Positions 1-5,257 of a DNA stretch of 9,054 nt are shown piece by piece. A model generated the notes under the pieces. The model searched no databases and was not told the DNA's origin. It saw only the letters and a list, made by a program, of their open reading frames with translations. The DNA lies in assembly GCA_022798155.1 (NCBI GenBank), contig JAAWLY010000083.1:1-9054 (forward strand). The letters are read 5' to 3'. Each line of letters starts with the position of its first letter. Within the stretch, counting starts at the first letter, position 1. Source of the stretch: Lawsonibacter sp. GTDB lineage: Bacteria > Bacillota > Clostridia > Oscillospirales > Oscillospiraceae. The translations under genes were made by a program, and so were the position numbers.

Positions 1-90
1 TAGACAATGCTGATTTTAATATAGGTTAAAGTCCTATTATGTTCAAACACTGAACATTGTGTATTGGGTAACTACAAAATAAGGACATAA
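1..90. other. AT-rich non-coding stretch, possible end of an inserted element
   Basis: This stretch is about 29% GC by hand count, against about 58% for the next 160 bases and a similarly GC-rich coding region beyond. All forward frames are interrupted by stops; the frame that continues into the FliI-like tail has TAG at 1-3, TAG at 22-24 and TAA at 88-90. It contains one clear dyad: a 7-bp perfect stem, ATGTTCA (39-45) with TGAACAT (51-57), around the loop AACAC. A flagellar operon should have the body of fliI here. The likely readings are the end of an inserted mobile element, a rearrangement, or an assembly junction. I do not recognise a particular insertion-sequence end. Confidence 0.45.
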
Positions 91-141
91 AAAAAGCGCT
101 ACGACGAGAGTCTGGAGCAGCTGCGGCGGATCTTGAGATAG
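91..141 (+). pseudogene. fliI: 3' tail of probable fliI (flagellar export ATPase), 5' part missing
   Basis: Sixteen codons ending at TAG (139-141) read KKRYDESLEQLRRILR. From memory this resembles the C-terminus of FliI ATPases, which often end in an aromatic residue followed by acidic-acidic-Ser-Leu and a short amphipathic helix (E. coli FliI has a WEDSLQAL-like segment). FliI normally sits directly upstream of fliJ, which fits the position. The frame is closed by TAA immediately upstream (88-90), and composition becomes AT-rich there, so none of the nucleotide-binding domain is present in the window. The stretch is too short for a secure call; it could be the tail of another protein or chance coding-like sequence. 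Confidence 0.42.
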
Positions 142-149
142 AACCTCCA

Positions 150-217
150 TGTAGGGGCGGATACCATCCGCCCGTCCCCGGTCGAATAGCCGTGGGCGCA
201 TGATATGCGCCCCTACA
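150..217. repeat. Two-hairpin palindromic element with 10-bp terminal inverted repeats (REP/MITE-like)
   Basis: TGTAGGGGCG at 150-159 is exactly inverted as CGCCCCTACA at 208-217. Inside are two perfect 8-bp hairpins with 3-base loops: GGGCGGAT (155-162) with ATCCGCCC (166-173), and GGGCGCAT (194-201) with ATGCGCCC (205-212). They are separated by a roughly 20-base spacer containing CCCCGG. The arms of the small hairpins overlap the terminal repeats, so a long outer stem and two short hairpins are alternative folds. This architecture is that of a REP/BIME-like or miniature transposable element. Similar GTAGGGGCG-ended repeats are, from memory, frequent in Oscillospiraceae genomes. It lies between the FliI-like tail and the fliJ ribosome site. 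I see no clear target-site duplication. Confidence 0.7.
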
Positions 218-250
218 GGAGAATTCCTGAACAAAGGAGCGCACAGACAG

Positions 251-703
251 ATGAAAAAATTCCGCTTCTCACTGGAAACTGTTTTAGACTACAAGAATCA
301 GGCTCTGGACGCCCTGCAGGCGGAACACGGCGCTATTCTGGCCCAGGTCCGGGCTCAGGAGGCGGTGGTAGACGGCCTGGAGGGGGAGCACAGCGCGGTG
401 GACCAGGAGTTCACCCGGCGCAAGCTGGAGGGGCTGACCGTGGTAGACGCACTGAACTACGAGCAGTACCTGCGCGCCCTGGAGCGAGAGATTCAAACGG
501 AGTACCGAAAGCTGGCCCTGCTGCGCCACCAGGAGGAGCAGAAGCGCACCCAGGTGGTAGAGGCCCGGAAGGAGACGGCCACCATCGAAAAGCTGAAGGA
601 GCACAAGCTGGAGGACTACCGCAAGGCGGAGCAGAAGGATCAGGAGCAGCAGATAGAGGAGTTTGTCTCCACCACCCGGGCCATGGCGGCGATGGGTACA
701 TAA
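251..703 (+). CDS. fliJ: Flagellar export chaperone FliJ
   Basis: A protein of 150 residues, the usual FliJ length (about 140-150). FliJ is the soluble central stalk of the flagellar type III export ATPase; it contacts FliI and FlhA and helps deliver substrates. It begins with the family hallmark F-x-F-S-L-E-T-V-L-D-Y-K at residues 4-15. The rest is almost wholly charged helix with long coiled-coil heptads, and the conserved late segment around EKLKEHKLEDYRKAEQKDQEQ falls at about residues 111-131. The ATG at 251 is chosen because AAAGGAG lies at 233-239 and the FliJ N-terminal motif starts right there. An in-frame ATG at 200 would add residues encoded by the repeat element and is unlikely. 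A FliI-like tail upstream and fliK downstream fit the classic Firmicute fla operon. Confidence 0.9.
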   Translation: MKKFRFSLETVLDYKNQALDALQAEHGAILAQVRAQEAVVDGLEGEHSAVDQEFTRRKLEGLTVVDALNYEQYLRALEREIQTEYRKLALLRHQEEQKRTQVVEARKETATIEKLKEHKLEDYRKAEQKDQEQQIEEFVSTTRAMAAMGT

Positions 704-766
704 CAAGGTGAGTTACACTTTTTTGTGTTTCTCAATATATTGGGTCACAGGAAGGAGGTGATTGCA

Positions 767-1285
767 ATGAGCACGCCGCTTTCGTTCTGTGACATCAGCG
801 CCCGGTATGGGCAGACGCCCGCCCCTCAGCAGACCATTGAGGAGCAGACCGGCTGGAACCCCAAGCAGCTCTTTCTGGACTACATGCGAAAGGTCCAGGA
901 CCAGAGGGAGAAAAACGCCAAGGAGGCGGAAGAGGACGCCCTGATGGCCATGGTCGACGCCATGAACGCTTCGGAGGAGGATAAGGGCAGGACCGAGCAG
1001 ACCTTGACCGATTCCCTGGCAAAGGCCGGCAAAGCAATTGTGGACCAGAACACAGAGCTGATGCCGGACGGGACCAAACGGGTGACCTGGGTGGACCCCA
1101 CCGCGACCCTGACGGTGCAGGTCCTGCTGTCCTGCCTGGGCGACCGGTTCAACCTTGAACAGGCCGACAAGATCCAGGAGAACCAGGAGCAGGCCAAAGA
1201 GGACCGGGAAGAGCGCCTGGAAGTCACAGAACAGCGCGACCCCAGCGAGACCAGCGCCCCCAATTTCATCGAAAAGGAGGTGTAA
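767..1285 (+). CDS. Uncharacterised flagellar-operon protein (172 aa) between fliJ and fliK
   Basis: I do not recognise this family. The protein is 172 residues, soluble-looking, and acidic, with many charged and Gln residues. It has no signal peptide or membrane segment. Residues 33-70 and 131-155 look helical and probably coiled-coil. A small hydrophobic core with a beta-like pattern spans about 104-128 (RVTWVDPTATLTVQVLLSCLG). Cysteines are at 8 and 123. The ATG at 767 has an excellent ribosome site, AGGAGGTG at 753-760 with a 6-base gap; an upstream in-frame ATG at 725 lacks one. Many Firmicutes carry YlxF/MotE here, a membrane-anchored MgtE_N-like MotA chaperone. This protein lacks the N-terminal anchor, so it is not an obvious MotE. 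Its last codons (AAG GAG GTG) form the ribosome site for fliK, implying translational coupling. A role in flagellar export or assembly is inferred only from position. Confidence 0.85.
   Translation: MSTPLSFCDISARYGQTPAPQQTIEEQTGWNPKQLFLDYMRKVQDQREKNAKEAEEDALMAMVDAMNASEEDKGRTEQTLTDSLAKAGKAIVDQNTELMPDGTKRVTWVDPTATLTVQVLLSCLGDRFNLEQADKIQENQEQAKEDREERLEVTEQRDPSETSAPNFIEKEV
1274..1282 (+). promoter_or_regulatory. Ribosome-binding site of fliK embedded in the end of the preceding gene
   Basis: AAGGAGGTG is read both as the final sense codons of the 172-residue protein and as the Shine-Dalgarno for fliK. It is followed by the stop codon TAA (1283-1285) and the GTG start at 1293. This supports the GTG start over the later in-frame ATG at 1314 and suggests translational coupling. 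Confidence 0.75.
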
Positions 1286-1292
1286 CGAGACA

Positions 1293-2486
1293 GTGAATGT
1301 AACAGACCAGTGGATGCTGGAAAGGATGCAGCAGATGGCGGCCACCATGGCGGCGTCTGTGCCCCAGACCAGCCAGAACAGCGAGACCCCCAAGGCCGAG
1401 AAGGGCGACAGCTTCAAGGACATGATGGATAAGGCCAAGGACCAGAAGACCGAAGCCCCCAAGAAGGCTGAAACCCAGAAGAAGCCGGAGGCGGACCAAA
1501 AGGCCGACGCGCCCAAGGATGAGTTCCGCAAGGCGGAGATTGTCAAAAACCCGGACGGCACCACCACCGCGAAGATAGAGCTGACCGCGGCCCAGGCCGC
1601 CATGATCGCCGCCGGATACTCCCAGCTCCTGGTACAGGAGGACGGGACGGTGATGATCGCCACCGCCATCAATGAGGACGGACAGCCCATCCTCCCCGCT
1701 ATCTACCTGGAGCAGTACGGGAAGAGCACCTTCACCCGGGAGTGGCCCTTTATTGAGAACGGCGACCAGTGGGTGATCGAGCCCAGCGAGGAGCTGGCCA
1801 CCGCAGTGGAGGACCTGCTCCAGCAGATGGACGATCCCCGGTCGGTGAGCGACATCATGGACGCCCTGACGGCCAAATTCCAGGAGGTCCAGAGCCAGGC
1901 AAAGCCCCAGGTCGTAATCAGCGCCCCGGAGGCCGAGCAGTCTGGCGACCAGGACGAGGCCGATCTGGACGCCTCGGCGATGGCCGACAAGCCCCTGTTC
2001 AAGGACGTGAAGGCGGCCCCCGTCAAGGTGGGCGAGAACTTCCAGCTGGACACCCAGGAGCCCGACATGGACGCCAACCTGGCCGACGCCATCCGCTACG
2101 CGGCCCAGCAGGGCATGCGGCAGATGGAGATCAAGCTCAGCCCCGAGAATCTGGGCAGCCTGACCATCAAGGTGACCCAGGGCATCGACGGCAGCTTGCA
2201 GGTGGTGCTCCACGCCACCAACGCCAAGGCGGCCAATCTGTTGACCCAGCACCTGGACGGACTGAACACGGCCCTTCAGGGCTACAGCAGCCAGACCGAG
2301 GTCCGGGTAGAGGTCCAGCGCAGCGACAACAGCCAGCAGTCCGAGCAGCAGCAGTACCAGCAGGCCGACCCTGACGGCCACAACCGCCAGCAGCAGCAAC
2401 AGCAGCGCCGGCAGGAGGCAAGCCGCAGTGAGGATTTCCTCCAGCGCCTGCGCCTGGGGCTGTACAGCTTGGAAGACGTGATTTAA
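1293..2486 (+). CDS. fliK: Flagellar hook-length control protein FliK
   Basis: FliK is the secreted molecular ruler that ends hook growth and switches export specificity through FlhB. This copy has 397 residues, within the usual range. The N-terminal two thirds are low-complexity and rich in Lys, Glu, Ala, Pro and Gln, as expected for the poorly conserved ruler region. The C-terminal Flg_hook domain is clear at about residues 260-343, with the signature L-S-P-E-N-L-G at 282-288 followed by a beta-rich VKV-type stretch and the helix AKAANLLTQHLDGL. A Gln-rich linker with six consecutive Gln at 366-371 precedes an amphipathic tail ending YSLEDVI. The GTG start is picked because it sits just after the strong AAGGAGGTG site. 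An upstream extension would run back through the preceding gene in another frame. flgD follows after 20 bases. Confidence 0.93.
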   Translation: MNVTDQWMLERMQQMAATMAASVPQTSQNSETPKAEKGDSFKDMMDKAKDQKTEAPKKAETQKKPEADQKADAPKDEFRKAEIVKNPDGTTTAKIELTAAQAAMIAAGYSQLLVQEDGTVMIATAINEDGQPILPAIYLEQYGKSTFTREWPFIENGDQWVIEPSEELATAVEDLLQQMDDPRSVSDIMDALTAKFQEVQSQAKPQVVISAPEAEQSGDQDEADLDASAMADKPLFKDVKAAPVKVGENFQLDTQEPDMDANLADAIRYAAQQGMRQMEIKLSPENLGSLTIKVTQGIDGSLQVVLHATNAKAANLLTQHLDGLNTALQGYSSQTEVRVEVQRSDNSQQSEQQQYQQADPDGHNRQQQQQQRRQEASRSEDFLQRLRLGLYSLEDVI

Positions 2487-2506
2487 CACGCAGGAGGTGA
2501 AACAAA

Positions 2507-3202
2507 ATGGCGGATTCCGCAATTGACGGCATTTTTGACTTGACCAAACGGTATTCCAATTACGATACCAAAGGCACCACCAACACCGACTACGACCCCA
2601 CAATAAACTATTGGGGCGAGAAGGAGAAGTACGACCAGCTCTATGAGGACAAATCCACCCTCTCCTTCACCGACATGCTCAGCCTGATGGTGGCCCAGTT
2701 CCAGAACCAGACCATTGACAACCAGGCCGATACCACCGACATGATGAACCAGCTGGTCCAGATGAGCTCCATGCAGGCCATGACCGAGATGACCAGCCAG
2801 ATCAAGGAGCTGACCCTGGCCAACGTGATGGCCTACTCCGCTTCCCTGGTGGGCCAGACGGTCACCATCGGCGTTTACAACCAGGAGACGAAGGAGCTGG
2901 ATGAGATCGTCGGCGTGGTAGAGGGCTGCGGCACCTACGACGGCCAGCAGGTCGTTTTCGTCGGCGGCAAGAGCTATCTGCTCAGCAGCATTATGGCGGT
3001 AGGCAAGCTGCCCCCCAAGGAGGAGAAGCCCGAGGAGGACGGCGACAAGGTGGAGAATCCTGACGGCGCTGAGAAGCCCGACGGCACCGAGAAGCCTGAC
3101 GACAAGGTGGACCAGACCCCGGGCACTGAAACCGAGGACACCAAGGAGGACCAGGACCAGGATAAGGTTTCCAAGGTGGACAACGACAACGCGGTAGGGT
3201 AA
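2507..3202 (+). CDS. flgD: Flagellar hook assembly/capping protein FlgD with acidic C-terminal tail
   Basis: FlgD is exported to the tip of the growing rod-hook and guides polymerisation of FlgE. This copy has 231 residues. The conserved N-terminal FlgD domain covers about 48-95: F-T-D-M-L-S-L-M-V-A-Q-F-Q-N-Q (54-68) matches the family FLxLLVTQLxNQ motif, followed by the expected NQxADTTDMMNQLVQMSSMQAM-like helix. A small Tudor-like beta region follows at about 112-166 (LVGQTVTIGVY through SYLLSSIMAVG), as in short Firmicute FlgDs that lack the Fn3-like domain. Residues 167-231 are a disordered tail of Lys, Glu, Asp and Pro with imperfect E-K-P-D-G repeats, which is unusual for the family. 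The ATG at 2507 has AGGAGGTGA at 2492-2500. Confidence 0.92.
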   Translation: MADSAIDGIFDLTKRYSNYDTKGTTNTDYDPTINYWGEKEKYDQLYEDKSTLSFTDMLSLMVAQFQNQTIDNQADTTDMMNQLVQMSSMQAMTEMTSQIKELTLANVMAYSASLVGQTVTIGVYNQETKELDEIVGVVEGCGTYDGQQVVFVGGKSYLLSSIMAVGKLPPKEEKPEEDGDKVENPDGAEKPDGTEKPDDKVDQTPGTETEDTKEDQDQDKVSKVDNDNAVG

Positions 3203-3209
3203 GGGGCGC

Positions 3210-3254
3210 GGCCGGGAAGGAATCCGGCCTTGAGAAAGCGGACAGGAGGTCCGC
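3210..3254 (+). promoter_or_regulatory. Tandem hairpins with purine-rich loops upstream of the TIGR02530-type gene
   Basis: Two adjacent inverted repeats fill the 73-base gap after flgD. The first pairs GGCCGG (3210-3215) with CCGGCC (3224-3229), extended by one G-T pair, around the loop AAGGAA. The second pairs GCGGAC (3238-3243) with GTCCGC (3249-3254) around the loop AGGAG. The second loop is itself a consensus Shine-Dalgarno, but it lies too far (27 bases) from the ATG at 3276; the working site is probably GAGGAA at 3265-3270. No T-run follows, so these are not simple terminators. An RNA-processing, stability or translation-control role is possible but inferred. Confidence 0.45.
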
Positions 3255-3275
3255 GAAGAAAGTTGAGGAATCACC

Positions 3276-3665
3276 ATGGCAGAACGCATTTCTACAATCC
3301 AGGGCGTGTCCCCGGTAGAACGCGTCCAACAGGTCAGCCGGGTCAGCCGCGCGGCGGCCGGACAGTTTGGCGCTCTGCTGCAGCGGGAGATTCAGACTGC
3401 GGCGGAACCCGCGATCTCCTTCTCCAAGCACGCCCAGAGCCGGGCGGAGGAGCGGGGCATCCAGGTGGACGACGCCTTGATGGGCCAGCTGGCCGACTCG
3501 GTAGAGCGGGCCCAGGCCAAAGGGGCCACCAACATCCTGGCCTTCGACGCCACCCGGGCCTTTATCATCAACGTCCCTCACGGGCGGGTGATTACCACCA
3601 TGTCCCAAGAGGAGATGGAAGAAAACATCTTCACAAATATTGACGGCGCTGTACTGCTGAAATAA
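3276..3665 (+). CDS. Flagellar operon protein, TIGR02530/DUF3766 type
   Basis: A protein of 129 residues that I recognise as the small conserved 'flagellar operon protein' lying between flgD and flgE in many Gram-positives and spirochaetes. Its molecular role is not established; co-location with hook genes suggests hook assembly or FlgD/FlgE handling. Family features seen: F-S-K-H-A-Q-S-R-A-E-E-R-G-I at 49-62; a helical stretch ending in VERAQAKGA (76-84); a beta segment AFIINVPHGRVITTM (95-109) where the family has FIVNVKN-type sequence; and the C-terminal signature F-T-N-I-D-G-A-V at 119-126. There is no signal peptide or membrane segment. The start ATG has GAGGAA five bases upstream. It is preceded by a structured leader and followed by an 88-base gap before flgE. 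Confidence 0.85.
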   Translation: MAERISTIQGVSPVERVQQVSRVSRAAAGQFGALLQREIQTAAEPAISFSKHAQSRAEERGIQVDDALMGQLADSVERAQAKGATNILAFDATRAFIINVPHGRVITTMSQEEMEENIFTNIDGAVLLK

Positions 3666-3695
3666 CAGAAAGCAGGACCTTTAGAGGATGCTTTG

Positions 3696-3731
3696 CTCCC
3701 CTGCCCGATTGACAGGGGGGCGGCAGCGCCC
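3696..3731 (+). promoter_or_regulatory. Overlapping inverted repeats in the flgE leader
   Basis: CTCCCCTG (3696-3703) can pair with CAGGGGGG (3713-3720) as eight pairs including one G-T, with a 9-base loop. GGGCG (3718-3722) can pair with CGCCC (3727-3731) across GCAG. The two stems share 3718-3720, so they are mutually exclusive. The structure ends three bases before the flgE ribosome site AAAAGGAG (3734-3741). There is no T-run, so translational control or RNA stability is more plausible than termination. A TTGACA at 3709-3714 falls inside but has no matching -10. Confidence 0.35.
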
Positions 3732-3753
3732 GGAAAAGGAGTAGATTTATCGT

Positions 3754-5067
3754 ATGACTGGCGCAATGTACGCCGCCATCGGCGGATTAAAGACCCACAT
3801 GAGCAACCTGAACGTCATCGGCAACAACATCGCCAACGTGAATACCTTCGGCTACAAGGCCGGCCGCATGACCTTCAAGGAGTCCCTGTACACCACCAGC
3901 CGGGCCGGCAGCAACGGCGGCGCCACCGCCGGCGGCAACAACCCCTCCCAGATCGGCTACGGCTGTTCCGTGGGCTCCATCGACCTGAATATGTCCCCCT
4001 CCACCTACGCCCCCACGGGCCGCGGCCTGGACGTCTATATGGACGGCGAGGGCTTCTATATGTTCGGCAATAAGGACGATGTCATCCAGGATGCCGGCGA
4101 CCTGACCAAGCTGAATCTGTCTCGTGTCGGCGACCTGTGGATTGATCCCGATGGCTATATCTGCAACCACCAGGGCGCGGTGCTTTTCGGTTTTGCCCGG
4201 GTGCAGAATCCTAATTACGACCCGTCCAAAGGTGAAAGCGGCGACAACCCCAAGACCATTGTCAGTTCCCAGCTGACTCCTCTGCGTGTGCCCCTGTCCG
4301 CCGCCCGTCCCACTGAGGAGAACGGCGGCCTGGTGCCCGGGGATGCCACTGCCAATCCTCCCACTGAGGATGTGCTTCGCTGGGAAGAGGGCGAGCCCGT
4401 GTATCCCGTTCTGGGAGCCGCAACTGAGGAGGGCTACCACCTGAACAACTATGTGGACCCTGACACTACCAAGGATGGCACCGGCGTCTATGATTACGCT
4501 AACCAGGGCGGCGGCACTGGCGGCGGCACTACCACCACTGGAATTGGCTACAACACCAGCCTGCAGGCGGTGGCCAAGAACCAGGACCCCCTGACCAGCG
4601 AGACGATGAAAGCCTTGCACGTCCAGCTGAAGAGCGTCTCTGTGGAGAAGAACGGCGCGATCACCGGCCTTGCCCCCAACGGCGACACTGTGGTCCTGGG
4701 CTATATCGCCGTGGCCAACGTGGACAGCTCCGACGGCGTGACCCATATCGACGGCCCCTACTACAAGGCCATGGGCGGCGCGGGCAAGATCCGCGTCTCC
4801 GCTCTGAACGGCGTGCTGGAAAACGCCTACCTGAGCAACCAGGATGCTAAGGACGATAAGGGCAATGACCTTGATCTCAATCCAGCCAACGCCATCCTCA
4901 ACGACAAGGACATTGAGCTCATCAACAGCGGCCTGGAAGCTTCCAGCACCGACGTGGCCAACGAGTTCACCGAGATGATCAAGACCCAGCGCGGCTATCA
5001 GGCCAACACCCGTATTATCACCGTTACTGACTCCATGCTGGAGGAGCTGGTGAACATGAAGCGGTAA
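3754..5067 (+). CDS. flgE: Flagellar hook protein FlgE
   Basis: FlgE polymerises into the hook, the flexible joint outside the cell, after export by the type III apparatus. This copy has 437 residues, a normal length. The N-terminal rod/hook signature is N-V-I-G-N-N-I-A-N-V-N-T-F-G-Y-K (20-35), and the next conserved block T-G-R-G-L-D-V-Y-M-D-G-E-G-F-Y (88-102) matches the hook/basal-body family. The C-terminal helix A-N-E-F-T-E-M-I-K-T-Q-R-G-Y-Q-A-N-T-R (402-420) through ELVNMKR is the classic FlgE/FlgG end. The middle (about 155-270) is variable, with a Gly/Thr-rich stretch at 251-264. Two cysteines (71, 137) are present, unusual for an exported filament-type protein. The start at 3754 aligns with family N-termini; its ribosome site AAAAGGAG (3734-3741) is a rather long 12 bases away. 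Confidence 0.95.
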   Translation: MTGAMYAAIGGLKTHMSNLNVIGNNIANVNTFGYKAGRMTFKESLYTTSRAGSNGGATAGGNNPSQIGYGCSVGSIDLNMSPSTYAPTGRGLDVYMDGEGFYMFGNKDDVIQDAGDLTKLNLSRVGDLWIDPDGYICNHQGAVLFGFARVQNPNYDPSKGESGDNPKTIVSSQLTPLRVPLSAARPTEENGGLVPGDATANPPTEDVLRWEEGEPVYPVLGAATEEGYHLNNYVDPDTTKDGTGVYDYANQGGGTGGGTTTTGIGYNTSLQAVAKNQDPLTSETMKALHVQLKSVSVEKNGAITGLAPNGDTVVLGYIAVANVDSSDGVTHIDGPYYKAMGGAGKIRVSALNGVLENAYLSNQDAKDDKGNDLDLNPANAILNDKDIELINSGLEASSTDVANEFTEMIKTQRGYQANTRIITVTDSMLEELVNMKR

Positions 5068-5073
5068 GCGCGG

Positions 5074-5191
5074 TAACTCCCTCCGTCGCCGCCTGCGGCG
5101 TCGTCACCTCCCTCAAAGCGGGAGGCTGAGGGGGTGCGCGGAAAGGCTCCCTCAAAGAGGGAGCTGTCAGCGAAGCTGACTGAGAGAGTAA
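5074..5191. repeat. Palindromic repeat block (MITE-like) between flgE and flbD
   Basis: Four consecutive hairpins occupy this gap: CGCCG (5087-5091)/CGGCG (5096-5100), loop CCTG; CCTCCC (5107-5112)/GGGAGG (5120-5125); GCTCCCTC (5146-5153)/GAGGGAGC (5157-5164), loop AAA; and GTCAGC (5166-5171)/GCTGAC (5175-5180), loop GAA. The outer ends TAACTCCCTC (5074-5083) and GAGAGAGTAA (5182-5191) are inverted repeats matching at 8 of 10 positions. The CTCCCTC...AAA...GAGGGAGCTGTC-GCGAAGC wording is, from memory, typical of a very abundant intergenic repeat in Oscillospiraceae genomes. It probably is a non-autonomous miniature element or a repetitive extragenic palindrome, and carries no gene. Confidence 0.7.
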
Positions 5192-5201
5192 AAAAACCTG
5201 T

Positions 5202-5225
5202 CCCCGGCGGGGGTTCCCGCCGGGG
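5202..5225. terminator. Perfect 10-bp GC hairpin; terminator-like only on the - strand
   Basis: CCCCGGCGGG (5202-5211) pairs perfectly with CCCGCCGGGG (5216-5225) around GGTT. On the + strand no T-run follows. Read on the - strand, the stem is followed by ACAGG and then seven T (complement of the A-run 5190-5196), giving a plausible intrinsic terminator shape, though the T-run starts about five bases after the stem and no - strand gene needs one. On the + strand it could act as an mRNA stabiliser or partial attenuator between flgE and flbD. Confidence 0.4.
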
Positions 5226-5257
5226 CGGGCCCAGGGAGAATGAAAGGAAGGTTTATC

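Noticed and set aside
200..250. Upstream ATG at 200 extending FliJ by 17 residues
   Set aside because: The extension is encoded by the palindromic element and lacks a ribosome site; FliJ family N-termini match the ATG at 251.
767..1285. Assigning the 172-residue gene as MotE/YlxF
   Set aside because: No N-terminal membrane anchor and no MgtE_N-like sequence that I can see; position alone does not justify the name.
2388..2420. CAG-rich stretch as a CRISPR or tandem DNA repeat
   Set aside because: It is in-frame coding sequence for Gln within FliK with irregular interruptions; no spacer-repeat pattern.
1266..2603. Long open frame on the - strand opposite fliK
   Set aside because: It mirrors the GC-rich codon structure of fliK and flgD, has Leu/Gly/Val-rich low-complexity sequence, and no recognisable family. 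The + strand gene is secure.
3709..3740. TTGACA at 3709-3714 as a -35 box for flgE
   Set aside because: No -10-like sequence at the proper distance; the region is better explained as leader structure.
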